From Tragulus kanchil (Eukaryota; Chordata; Mammalia; Artiodactyla; Tragulidae), in assembly GCA_022376925.1 (NCBI GenBank), contig JAIOJX010000025.1:98173608-98237607 (forward strand): DNA of 64,000 bases. The letters run 5' to 3'. A program made the translations under genes and the position numbers. The notes under the pieces are model-generated. The model made no database searches. It was given only the letters and a program-made list of their open reading frames with translations, and was not told the origin of the DNA. Positions 45,668 to 57,040 of this stretch are shown here, in pieces (position 1 is the stretch's first letter; each line of letters starts with the position of its first letter).

Positions 45668-47944
45668 CTCCAGTTGAGAGGGTCAACACTACAAAGACCA
45701 GGCTTTCTTAGCTAGATCATGATGGCAAAGACTGACTTAGAACACAGAGCAGAGCCTTTTATTTTGGTAATAGTTACTCTGACCTTGTTCAGGATCCTAG
45801 AGAAGTTCACTCATTCCTGTTCTCAAATCAGATTTCATCTTTCCTCTTTGGCAGCCTGTGAAGTTTGAGACAGTACCATGTAATGTCTTTCACAGTGGTG
45901 GAGATCAAGATAAAAACCAGTTAGCTGGGAAGGCAGTATTTTTCTGGCACTAGGGCATAATCAGTCACTATTCACAGACTGATGCATGTGGCCAAGATTT
46001 TGAGGACAGACTCTCCACCAAAGCTTGAATTGTTCAAAATAGATGCAGCATTTGGGGTGCAGCTCCACACATTTGGATGGTCTGAAGTCAGATTCCCAGT
46101 AATAAAATTAATCTGTTGTCATGATTTACATGCCTAAATTTGAGATCATCAGTATATTATCAACCAAAATATTCTACTTCAGTTCCTATGAACTCTTCTC
46201 AGACTTCTAAATGAAGAATGGGCCAAGAAGTCAATCGCTAGGGCTTGTATTTATTTGATTTATCTTTACTAGTACCCAACACAATGAGAGCAAAGGATGC
46301 AGTTTTGTTGAATGAGTAAATCAATGAGTATACAAACTTTTGAGAATATAAAAGAATGATTCAGTGACAAAGTGAATGATAAAAAAAAGATAGCTTTTCA
46401 AAGAACTTTTGATGAAATAATGAATGAGTCAATTAATGAATCATGCATCAATCTCATAATTGCTGTTCCTGGTTGTAATTATGCTATGGAGAATAATCTC
46501 AGTGTTTTGTAAAGTCAAATCAGCTGCAGTCAGCTGACTATGTTTGTTAAGGATGTGTTTGGATTCTGCATATTTTTCCATCTCATTGAAGAAAGCTTTG
46601 TTGTGGCAGTAGGCTTTAAATCGATCCTTAAAGGGGGTCATCCGAAAATAGCCTAACATGAGAAGTTCAGCATGCTGTTTCTTTCACTTTCCCAGGCTAT
46701 TCCCCTATGAAAAATATTTTGATTTAGTTGGTTCATTTCATGCGATGGCAGTATGAATGATCACTTTATAGTGGACATCAGCAAAAGGATAGAAACTTAC
46801 CATAAAGACTCCAGTTGAGAGGGTCAACACTACAAAGACCAGGCTTTCTTAGCTAGATCATGATGGCAAAGACTGACTTAGAACACAGAGCAGAGCCTTT
46901 TATTTTGGTAATAGTTACTCTGACCTTGTTCAGGATCCTAGAGAAGTTCACTCATTCCTGTTCTCAAATCAGATTTCATCTTTCCTCTTTGGCAGCCTGT
47001 GAAGTTTGAGACAGTACCATGTAATGTCTTTCACAGTGGTGGAGATCAAGATAAAAACCAGTTAGCTGGGAAGGCAGTATTTTTCTGGCACTAGGGCATA
47101 ATCAGTCACTATTCACAGACTGATGCATGTGGCCAAGATTTTGAGGACAGACTCTCCACCAAAGCTTGAATTGTTCAAAATAGATGCAGCATTTGGGGTG
47201 CAGCTCCACACATTTGGATGGTCTGAAGTCAGATTCCCAGTAATAAAATTAATCTGTTGTCATGATTTACATGCCTAAATTTGAGATCATCAGTATATTA
47301 TCAACCAAAATATTCTACTTCAGTTCCTATGAACTCTTCTCAGACTTCTAAATGAAGAATGGGCCAAGAAGTCAATCGCTAGGGCTTGTATTTATTTGAT
47401 TTATCTTTACTAGTACCCAACACAATGAGAGCAAAGGATGCAGTTTTGTTGAATGAGTAAATCAATGAGTATACAAACTTTTGAGAATATAAAAGAATGA
47501 TTCAGTGACAAAGTGAATGATAAAAAAAAGATAGCTTTTCAAAGAACTTTTGATGAAATAATGAATGAGTCAATTAATGAATCATGCATCAATCTCATAA
47601 TTGCTGTTCCTGGTTGTAATTATGCTATGGAGAATAATCTCAGTGTTTTGTAAAGTCAAATCAGCTGCAGTCAGCTGACTATGTTTGTTAAGGATGTGTT
47701 TGGATTCTGCATATTTTTCCATCTCATTGAAGAAAGCTTTGTTGTGGCAGTAGGCTTTAAATCGATCCTTAAAGGGGGTCATCCGAAAATAGCCTAACAT
47801 GAGAAGTTCAGCATGCTGTTTCTTTCACTTTCCCAGGCTATTCCCCTATGAAAAATATTTTGATTTAGTTGGTTCATTTCATGCGATGGCAGTATGAATG
47901 ATCACTTTATAGTGGACATCAGCAAAAGGATAGAAACTTACCAT
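45668..47944. repeat. Direct doublet 13, unit about 1.14 kb
   Basis: Copy 1 is 45668-46803 and copy 2 is 46809-47944, with a 5-bp spacer. Both start ctccagttgagagggtcaac. I noticed no internal difference. The paired 72-codon minus-strand frames (46441-46659 and 47582-47800) are this unit read twice; no domain is recognisable. Confidence 0.96.
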
Positions 47945-48442
47945 TAAAACAGAGTGAAACTGAAACTATTTTAGCCTCCCTCTGCTTTTATTGAAGATAT
48001 ATGATTATGATGTCAGTGTAATTTGAAAGAATATTAAATCAGAGGCTTAAAATACCCAGCAGTTTCAACTCCCTCATATCACAAGGCCTGGTTTCTCACA
48101 AACTTTAAAAATTAAGATGACTCTTTCATTCTCAAAATCCAAATGGGTTTTCTATAACTAGTTTCAGACCCACCGAGTGAAAAAATTCCTTTTCATTTAT
48201 GATGGGTTTATACTTATAATTGACTACATACACAATTTGGTTTTCTTCCAGATACTTTCTAAACATAGCTCAGATACATAGAACCCATCATAGCCTATAC
48301 ACTCACCAAAGAAGGGAATACACAAATATATGATTTCTGCCTTTGTGTAGTTTTGTAAAGCTTTTCCATTATACTCTTATAGGATCCTACCGTATTTCTT
48401 TTTGGATCTCTGATAAAGCTGTTCATGGTGATAAGAACTAGA
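47945..48442. other. Unique DNA
   Basis: I recognise no gene or named repeat in this stretch. Confidence 0.5.
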
Positions 48443-48538
48443 GAAAAGAAAAATTAAGTCTACCTTCACTAGAAGAGGAGACAAGAGCTGAAATTTGTTG
48501 CATGCCTATTTATAACATTGACCTGTACTCAGTACCTC

Positions 48539-48968
48539 TCATAGACTGAATGATGACTCCTAAAAGATGTTCACACCCTTGATCCTAGAATCTGAATATG
48601 TCGCTTATATGGCAACATGGACTTTGTAGATTGAGGTGGATAGATTATCTTGGTGGGTTCAATGCAGTCTTGTAAGTAGAAGCTAAGAGACTAGAGAGGG
48701 TAGCAGGAAATACAGTGAGAGAAGCAAAGCTTGGAGTGATGCAGCCACAAGCCAAACAATGGCAGATGACAGTCTGTACAAGCTGAAAGAGGCAAGGATG
48801 AGTTCTCTCCTGGAGCTGCCAGATGAAACATCACTGCTGACCCCTTGATATTAGTTCTGTAAGACTGATTTTTGGGTTTCTGATCTCTATAAGTGTAAGA
48901 GAATAAGTGTATGTTGTTTGAAACCACTAATTTGTGATCATTTGTTATAGAAGTAGTAGGAAATTAGC
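48539..48968 (+). repeat. MLT1-type MaLR LTR
   Basis: Runs from 'catagactgaatgatgactc' through 'gagtgatgcagccacaagcc' and 'gaaagaggcaaggatgagtt' to 'gtttgaaaccactaatttgt'. Typical of MLT1 LTRs. The 78-codon minus-strand frame at 48691-48927 lies inside it. Second copy at about 49630-50061. Confidence 0.78.
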
Positions 48969-49629
48969 CAAATATTTTTGCACTATCTTATGAAAGAGCT
49001 GAATAACTGCAAAGAAGAAGTAAAATCTAATTTATAGGGACACTCTCAGCTTGGAAAGGCTCATGCACATTCTTATTGTTAACTAATAGTGGGGATAAGA
49101 CTCAAATCCAAACAGGTCGATCGATTAATCCTATAATTTTCAACAGAGCAATGTAACCAATGATTTGGTCCAAATTTTCCCTTTTTACCCACCAATGCCA
49201 ACCAGATAGATTGCTCACCCATATAAGTTACCTAGGAGTTCTTTCTGGTCCATAAAGCTATTTCTATTGGATGAATACTACCCTGTGGCTTATCCTGAAA
49301 TCTTGCTTTAATTTATAAATATATCCCTTTATCCAACTAAAAATGTGGGGATTATTTGCTTTGCAAGAAAAGGCAGGGAAGAAAGGAAAAGACAATGGAA
49401 GTCAGGACAAATCACATTGTGTGAATTGTAGTCCAGAATCAGTTTTATAGCATTATCAGAGTTTGAAGGAATGAGTGGAAGGCATTCATTTTTCCTTTTG
49501 TAAAGCTAACCTTTTCACTAGAAAGAGGAAGACAAAAAAGAAAAATTAAGTCTACCTTCACTAGAAGAGGAGACAAGAGCTGAAATTTGTTGCATGCCTA
49601 TTTATAACATTGACCTGTACTCAGTACCT

Positions 49630-50061
49630 CTCATAGACTGAATGATGACTCCTAAAAGATGTTCACACCCTTGATCCTAGAATCTGAATATGTCGCTTAT
49701 ATGGCAACATGGACTTTGTAGATTGAGGTGGATAGATTATCTTGGTGGGTTCAATGCAGTCTTGTAAGTAGAAGCTAAGAGACTAGAGAGGGTAGCAGGA
49801 AATACAGTGAGAGAAGCAAAGCTTGGAGTGATGCAGCCACAAGCCAAACAATGGCAGATGACAGTCTGTACAAGCTGAAAGAGGCAAGGATGAGTTCTCT
49901 CCTGGAGCTGCCAGATGAAACATCACTGCTGACCCCTTGATATTAGTTCTGTAAGACTGATTTTTGGGTTTCTGATCTCTATAAGTGTAAGAGAATAAGT
50001 GTATGTTGTTTGAAACCACTAATTTGTGATCATTTGTTATAGAAGTAGTAGGAAATTAGCC
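49630..50061 (+). repeat. MLT1-type MaLR LTR, second copy
   Basis: Same relic as 48539-48968, doubled by doublet 14. Confidence 0.78.
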
Positions 50062-50246
50062 AAATATTTTTGCACTATCTTATGAAAGAGCTGAATAACT
50101 GCAAAGAAGAAGTAAAATCTAATTTATAGGGACACTCTCAGCTTGGAAAGGCTCATGCACATTCTTATTGTTAACTAATAGTGGGGATAAGACTCAAATC
50201 CAAACAGGTCGATCGATTAACCCTTATAATTTTCAACAGAGCACTG

Positions 50247-52445
50247 TAACCAATGATTTGGTCCAAATTTTCCCTTTTTACCCACCAATGCCAACCAGAT
50301 AGATTGCTCACCCATATAAGTTACCTAGGAGTTCTTTCTGGTCCATAAAGCTATTTCTATTGGATGAATACTACCCTGTGGCTTATCCTGAAATCTTGCT
50401 TTAATTTATAAATATATCCCTTTATCCAACTAAAAATGTGGGGATTATTTGCTTTGCAAGAAAAGGCAGGGAAGAAAGGAAAAGACAATGGAAGTCAGGA
50501 CAAATCACATTGTGTGAATTGTAGTCCAGAATCAGTTTTATAGCATTATCAGAGTTTGAAGGAATGAGTGGAAGGCATTCATTTTTCCTTTACAGCTGCA
50601 GCAGGATGTTCCTCCAACACCCAGCCCCTACTGCCAAAAAAAAGTCTGTCTTGAAGGATGTTCGTAGAAATGATTGAAATGAATCACTGCTCCCTGAGCT
50701 ACCAGGGAGCTGTCCATAATGTTCCTAAGGGCAGTTTGGCTTTATTCCAGAAGAGATGCTCTCTGATTTACTGCAGTGCCTACTGTGATACCTGCACGAC
50801 TCGACATCCCCCCTGAGCAGTAGGAAACATCTGCAGAGGAGTCCCTCCCTTGGCAGTTCATTTCAGTGAGAGCAAGGAGTCCAGCTCAACAATTGACTTT
50901 ATCTGTTACTGATGTACGCAAGAGTGCATGTTTCTTGGTTGTGGTTTGTCAGAGGCTTTCAAGCATGTAAGCCATTCCCGTTCTACTCCTTGTTTAGATT
51001 CTTCAACTCTTTAGGGATTCTCAAAAAATAAAAATAATTCCCCTTTCATGATGCTCAACTAGAGAACGTTAAAGTAGATATAAATTTTATAGACTAATGT
51101 CTCCTAATATATTTCCATCATCTTCATTATTAAAATGAAGTCATGGGAAACAGGACTAAAATATGGATGTGTTTTAGTGGATGTGTAGCATTTCAGCAAC
51201 CATCACACTGGTAATGAGACTTAGGTCTAGGCAGAAGTGAAATCAGGGCACAAAGATGTGCAACAGTAAGTACTGTTTCCTTTATGTTTTCTTCCATCAG
51301 TTTTCTTACTTATTCCCCTGCCATCAAATGTTTTCATTCAGAGTGAACCAATGATTTGGTCCAAATTTTCCCTTTTTACCCACCAATGCCAACCAGATAG
51401 ATTGCTCACCCATATAAGTTACCTAGGAGTTCTTTCTGGTCCATAAAGCTATTTCTATTGGATGAATACTACCCTGTGGCTTATCCTGAAATCTTGCTTT
51501 AATTTATAAATATATCCCTTTATCCAACTAAAAATGTGGGGATTATTTGCTTTGCAAGAAAAGGCAGGGAAGAAAGGAAAAGACAATGGAAGTCAGGACA
51601 AATCACATTGTGTGAATTGTAGTCCAGAATCAGTTTTATAGCATTATCAGAGTTTGAAGGAATGAGTGGAAGGCATTCATTTTTCCTTTACAGCTGCAGC
51701 AGGATGTTCCTCCAACACCCAGCCCCTACTGCCAAAAAAAAGTCTGTCTTGAAGGATGTTCGTAGAAATGATTGAAATGAATCACTGCTCCCTGAGCTAC
51801 CAGGGAGCTGTCCATAATGTTCCTAAGGGCAGTTTGGCTTTATTCCAGAAGAGATGCTCTCTGATTTACTGCAGTGCCTACTGTGATACCTGCACGACTC
51901 GACATCCCCCCTGAGCAGTAGGAAACATCTGCAGAGGAGTCCCTCCCTTGGCAGTTCATTTCAGTGAGAGCAAGGAGTCCAGCTCAACAATTGACTTTAT
52001 CTGTTACTGATGTACGCAAGAGTGCATGTTTCTTGGTTGTGGTTTGTCAGAGGCTTTCAAGCATGTAAGCCATTCCCGTTCTACTCCTTGTTTAGATTCT
52101 TCAACTCTTTAGGGATTCTCAAAAAATAAAAATAATTCCCCTTTCATGATGCTCAACTAGAGAACGTTAAAGTAGATATAAATTTTATAGACTAATGTCT
52201 CCTAATATATTTCCATCATCTTCATTATTAAAATGAAGTCATGGGAAACAGGACTAAAATATGGATGTGTTTTAGTGGATGTGTAGCATTTCAGCAACCA
52301 TCACACTGGTAATGAGACTTAGGTCTAGGCAGAAGTGAAATCAGGGCACAAAGATGTGCAACAGTAAGTACTGTTTCCTTTATGTTTTTCTTCCATCAGT
52401 TTTCTTACTTATTCCCCTGCCATCAAATGTTTTCATTCAGAGTGA
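50247..52445. repeat. Direct doublet 15, unit about 1.1 kb
   Basis: Copy 1 is 50247-51345 and copy 2 is 51346-52445. Both begin accaatgatttggtccaaa. The difference I noticed is 'atgttttcttcc' versus 'atgtttttcttcc' (one T). The first about 345 bp also occur at 49157-49498, so this segment is present three times by chaining with doublet 14. Confidence 0.95.
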
Positions 52446-52629
52446 ATAAAGCAGTCCTCAGCAAATTTTATACCTGTTACCTGACCTGTCTGATCAGTTC
52501 CAAATTTAGCTTATGAGGAATTTGGAGGGGAAAAATAGGTAAAGTGAAACTGTAGAATAACTATCGTGAGCCTGTTATTCTTTTTTCACTTGTGAAATTC
52601 TAGTTTGCAACTAAACAAAGGAAGAGTAA

Positions 52630-52848
52630 AAAGGCAGTATTAGTGGTAAAGAATCCACCTGCCAGTGTGGGAGATAAAAGAGACACAGGCTCAATCCCTG
52701 GGTCTGGAAGATCTGCTGGAGAAGGAAATAGCAACCCACTCTGTATTCTTGCCTGGAGAATCCCATGGACAGGGGAGCCTGGAGGGCTACAGTCCATGGG
52801 GTTTGCAAAGAGTTGGACACGACTGAAGTAATTTAGCACACGTAAAGT
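52630..52848 (+). mobile_element. Bov-tA SINE lacking the first head bases
   Basis: Starts at 'attagtggtaaagaatccac', so the usual 'gggcttccctggtgg' start is missing. The rest is intact: 'gctcaatccctgggtctgg', 'ctgtattcttgcctggagaa', 'gcaaagagttggacacgact'. Confidence 0.88.
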
Positions 52849-53387
52849 ATTTTAGGGAAAGATGGAGGAAGAGTTTACAAAAATACTGTGAATTTGGGGA
52901 TAAAATGCTGGTGAAAAATATGTACGGGATATATAGTACAAGCTTTTAAAAATATCAGCCATTGAGAAATTACCAGAATATAGCAGTAATTGCTTCAATT
53001 CCTAATAGTAAAATATGCAGAGTGAAAAATACCTAGATAGCCATAAACTGCCCTATCAACTTACTCCTTCCCAGGTAAGACAGATCTGTTTCTTAAGACT
53101 TACAACTTAAAAAGTCTCACCTCTTAGTTTCTAGCTTTTTGCATGGGTATTTGATTGACTGTATGTCTAGGGATTCATGTAGGACAGGTATATCCTAGGT
53201 AAGTAATAAGTATAAAACCATCAAATTATCCTGTGTAATAATAGTATATGTTATATCAAAGTTTGTTTATAACTTTAATAAAAGGTAAAATTTATTTGAG
53301 GATGATTCTATTCTTATCTCCTTTACTGGAAAGTAATAACTTGTAAAATTACTAAGTAAAGGTTTTATCTTATCTTAAAGTAATTAC

Positions 53388-53388
<1 letters not shown>
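52849..53388. other. Unique AT-rich DNA
   Basis: I recognise no gene or named repeat in this stretch. Confidence 0.5.

Positions 53389-53441
<53 letters not shown>
53389..53441. repeat. (TG)26 microsatellite at a SINE tail
   Basis: Fifty-three bases of uninterrupted TG directly abut the BovA end of the reverse Bov-tA at 53442. Long (CA)n tails on Bov-tA are common, so this array probably grew from the SINE tail. The 78-codon frame starting MCVCVCV is this array read through into the SINE. Confidence 0.95.
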
Positions 53442-53443
<2 letters not shown>

Positions 53444-53642
53444 GTCACTCAGCTGTGTCTGACTCTTTGCAACCCCATGGACTATAACTCTCCAGGCTAC
53501 TCTGTCCATGGGATTTCCCAGGCAAGAATACTGGAGTGGATCGCCATTTCCTGCTCCAGAGGATCTTCCCAATCCAAGGATCAAAGCTGGGTTTCCTGTA
53601 TTGCAGGCGGATTCTTTACCATATGAGCCACCTGGGAAGCCC
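53442..53642 (-). mobile_element. Bov-tA SINE
   Basis: Complete reverse-oriented element with 'ttagtcactcagctgtgtct' at left and head at right (complement of catatgagccacctgggaag). Well preserved. Confidence 0.93.
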
Positions 53643-54475
53643 AGTTAATTCTTAAAGGTATCTTTATGCTAACATTGGACTAGCTCAGAGGAGAATAATG
53701 GTCCTGCCTTTATAAAATATGAAGTGAAGCAGGAAATACTTCAGCAAAATGTAAGAAGTGCCATTCCAGATGTGAACACAGTTCACATCAGTAGCACAGG
53801 TACAAAAGCAGAGATGAAAGTAGATAAAGAATGACATTTATCAGAATCCTGAAGGATGACTAAATGTGTTGGAGGGGATCAAGAGGTTTGGAAGTCGTTT
53901 TAGCAGCTTAATAATTTTTGGTTGACTCAAGTCCTTTGGACACATACTGGACACGATTTTCCTCTTCTGTTGACTCAAGTCCTGTGAAATGTGAGTGGGA
54001 GAGATGATTTCAGGCAAATGCTTTGAGAACTAGCCTCCTGGGGAAACATCAGATGCTCCCATGCACTGGAATCAGGGCTTCCCGTAGGACTTTAGGACTT
54101 CTCAACCACTGTTTATCAGAATAATGTTTTCTGAGATAATGATACTACTTAGTGTTTTGGACAAAGGGGTTCTGAGATAAATGAATGCCAAAATTATTTT
54201 GCTAAAGTGTATTTTTATCACTGTATTTCCTGGTACTCTCAATATGCAAACAAGTCTTACAAAGTTATAATAAGATCAAAAATGTAACACATTATTTTAC
54301 CCAGATCACTAAATCCAAAAGATACTTTCAAATCCTTACATTATTTGACTGTTGGGGAATATTTGACACCATTCTCCTTCTTTCCTAAGATATCTGAGTT
54401 CATTCATTCAAGTACATATTAACTGTTTCAGTACCTGTGTATATGTCACATGACATGTGTTGGGCCCTATGCTGA
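53643..54475. other. Mostly unique DNA
   Basis: I recognise no gene. A short L2/MIR-like patch may occupy about 54385-54475 ('cattcattcaagtacatatt', 'ttgggccctatgctgattac'). Confidence 0.45.
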
Positions 54476-54514
54476 TTACTGAAGATAAAGTGAATACACT
54501 GCTATATTTAAAAC

Positions 54515-54615
54515 AGATAACCAACAAGGACTTACTGTATAGAACGGGGAATTCCTATCAATGTTATGTGGCAGCCTAGGTGGGAGGGGAGCATGAGGAA
54601 GAATGGATGCATGTG
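54515..54615 (+). repeat. Artiodactyl L1 3'-end-like fragment
   Basis: The text 'aaccaacaaggacttactgt' and 'agcctaggtgggaggggagc' resembles the 3' region of artiodactyl L1-derived repeats. It is broken by the Bov-tA that follows. A related fragment with a different tail is at 55335-55492. Confidence 0.55.
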
Positions 54616-54817
54616 TTTCGTATGGCTGAGTCACTTGGCTGTCCATCTCTGCACTCCAACTCTTTGTGATCCATGGACTGAGCCATGGAATTCTCCTGGC
54701 AGGAATACTGGGGTGGGTGGCCTTTGCCTTCTCCAGAGATCTTCCCAACCAAGGGATCAAACTGAGGTCTCCTGCACTGCAGGCAGATTATTTGCCATCT
54801 GAACCACCACGGAAGTC
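54616..54817 (-). mobile_element. Bov-tA SINE
   Basis: Reverse-oriented, diverged: 'catggaattctcctggcagg', 'tcccaaccaagggatcaaac', head complement at right ('ccatctgaaccaccacggaa'). Confidence 0.87.
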
Positions 54818-55262
54818 TTCTTTTACTTCTGCTTCATTAACTACAATAAAGCCTTTGACTGTGTGGATCACAATAGAGCATGGAAAATTCTGAAAGAGAT
54901 GGTAATACCAGACCTCCTTACCTGCCTCCTGTGAAACTTATATGCAGGACAAGAAACAACAGTTAGAACTGGGCATAGAACAATGAACTGGGGTTCCAAA
55001 TTGGGAAAGGAGTACATCAAGGCTGTATATTGTCACCCTGCTTGTTTAATTTATATGCAGAGTACATCATGCAAAATGCCTGATATTGGGAAAATAGAAG
55101 GCAAAGAAGGGAATGACAGAAGACAAGATGATTGAATGGTATCACTGATTCAGTGGACTTGAGTTTGAGCAGACCCTGGGAGATGGTGAAGGACAGGGAA
55201 GCCTGACGTGCTGCAGTCCAAAGGGTCACAGAGAGTTGGACATGACTGAGTGACTGAACTGA
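54818..55262 (+). mobile_element. BovB LINE with internal deletion
   Basis: The first about 250 bp encode BovB reverse-transcriptase text, with NKAFDCVDH in one frame and, after a stop, KGVHQGCILSPCLFNLYAEY near 55005-55064. At about 55110 the sequence jumps straight to the BovB 3' end ('attgaatggtatcactgatt', 'gtgctgcagtccaaagggtc', 'gagtgactgaactgaa'). The DNA between, including the catalytic YADD-type motif region and the C-terminal ORF seen at 4195-4770, is missing. Dead copy; the deletion could have arisen during or after insertion. Confidence 0.88.
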
Positions 55263-55334
55263 ATTGTAGGTCTCATAACATTGTTAGTCAGCTATACTGT
55301 AATATAAAATAAAAAGCTTTTTAAAAATAAGTAA

Positions 55335-55492
55335 CTAATAAGGACCCAATGTTTAGTACAGGGAATTCGACTCAATACTGTGTAATGGCATATATGGGAA
55401 AACAATCTTAAAAAAGAGTGGATATGTGGATATGTATACTTGATTCACTTAACTGTATACCTGAAACTAACACAACATTGTAAATCAACTAT
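55335..55492 (+). repeat. L1 3'-end-like repeat, left part
   Basis: The text 'taataaggacccaatgttta', 'ggcatatatgggaaaacaat' and 'cacaacattgtaaatcaact' is an artiodactyl L1-derived 3' region. A similar tail continues after the Bov-tA at 55696-55785 ('cctgaaactaacaaagtatt', 'ctgtgctccaataaaaatgc'). Confidence 0.6.
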
Positions 55493-55695
55493 GAAAGTGA
55501 AAGTATTGGTCGCTCAGTTGTGTCTCACTCTGTGAGCCCATGAACTGTAATCCGCTCGGCTCCTCTTGTCTGTGAAATTCTCCAGGCAAGAATTCTAGAG
55601 TGAGTTGACATTCCCTTTGGGAATTTTCCTGAGCCAGGAATCAAACCCAGGTCTTTTGCATTGCAGGCAGATTCTTTTCCATCTGAGCCACCAGG
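55493..55695 (-). mobile_element. Bov-tA SINE
   Basis: Reverse-oriented: 'gaaagtgaaagtattggtcg' at left, 'aattctccaggcaagaattc', head complement at right ('ccatctgagccaccaggttc'). It lies between two L1 3'-end-like pieces. Confidence 0.9.
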
Positions 55696-55789
55696 TTCAG
55701 AATACATAGCTGATTCAATTTGCTGTACACCTGAAACTAACAAAGTATTGTAAATCAACTGTGCTCCAATAAAAATGCACTGTCTAGAC

Positions 55790-56732
55790 GCCATCACTAA
55801 AGATTTGGAACCAATTGATCTGGAATAGGATACCAGCATTGAAAGTTGGACACAGTTACCCTGTAAGCCTAATGAAGAGGCATGGCTGAGTTTCAGAGTT
55901 TTACAGAAAATGCTTATTTCTGGATTTCTCAGGGTTAAATCCAGGTACCTTACCCTCTCTGCTCACTCCTCCAGTCTCTGGCAGGCCCCTACTTACTTTG
56001 CTCATTAGCCCAGATCCTGCACAGATGGTGCAGGTCGGCACGCTGATGACTTCCTTCACCATCAGGCTACTCACTGCCTGAGGGCGCTGCAGATAAATGG
56101 TCTGTGCAGGTGTAATAGGGAAAGGAGGCTTGTCTGCCCTCGTGATACAGTCTATCAAAATCAAAATCCCCTTGGCTGGCTAGCCAGGAAATGTACTCTG
56201 TCATGTTAATATGATAGAAAGCAAATGACACCTACATCTATTTACTTTCTTCTTCTTCTTCCCTTAAAAAAAGTCTCCCAGATGTTCAGAGGCTTGGCAT
56301 TTAATGTACCATGTTTGATCTTTCAGTCTTCTGCCATCTGCCACAAAGGGTGTTTCAGCAAACTAATGTGAAGAGGCATTTCATAATAGATTAACTCAGT
56401 TGTGACACATTATGATGGTGCTTGTCAAGGTAAAAATTCCAACAATAATATACTTAATAAAGCAAGTGTTCTCATGTAGCTCCCCCAAATTTTCTGATTG
56501 TGTCTGCCTCTTGCCACCGTTTGAAGATGTGATTACATTTCAACATAGCCTGTTATGCCTTTGTCAAATTATGCCTTTTCCCCTTTCCACTGGAACCAGA
56601 GATTGCCTACTTCTTCTTTAGAAGTGTAACTGTGTTTATTCTGTAAAGAGGTAAGAAACTTCCAGATAATACATTGTCTGGAAGATTAATAACAAAATAT
56701 AGTAATATTGAGTTTTAATGTATTAATATTTA
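55790..56732. other. Unique DNA
   Basis: I recognise no gene or named repeat. The 87-codon minus-strand frame at 55901-56164 has no recognisable domain. Confidence 0.5.
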
Positions 56733-56946
56733 CATGTGCTTGGTTGCTCAGTTGTTTCCTAATCTTTGCAGTCCTACCTATGGACTGTAGCCCACCATGC
56801 TCCTCTGTCCATGGGAGTTTTCAGGCAAGAATACTGAAATGGGTTGCCATTTCCTCTCCCAGGGGATCTTTCTGACTCAAGGATTGGACCCACATCTCCT
56901 GCATTGGTAGCCAGATTCTTTACCACTATCACTATGTGGAAAGTCC
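56733..56946 (-). mobile_element. Bov-tA SINE
   Basis: Reverse-oriented: 'gcttggttgctcagttgttt' at left, 'gggagttttcaggcaagaat', head complement at right ('ccactatcactatgtggaaa'). Moderately diverged. The 112-codon frames on both strands (56774-57182) run through it. Confidence 0.88.
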
Positions 56947-57040
56947 AATATTCAAGTGTAAGTTGGATCAATAGGAAAATAAGACAAACAGTTTTACATT
57001 TTAGGGGAAAAGAAAACAAAACCATAAGGTCAGGAAGAGT

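Larger units (their letters stand above)
48443..50591. repeat. Direct doublet 14, unit about 1.06 kb
   Basis: Copy 1 is 48443-49498 and copy 2 is about 49533-50591, separated by about 34 bp. Both run aaaagaaaaattaagtctac and end ggcattcatttttccttt. Differences: 'gattaatcctata' versus 'gattaacccttata', and 'gagcaatg' versus 'gagcactg' (49124-49151 and 50216-50244). Confidence 0.95.
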
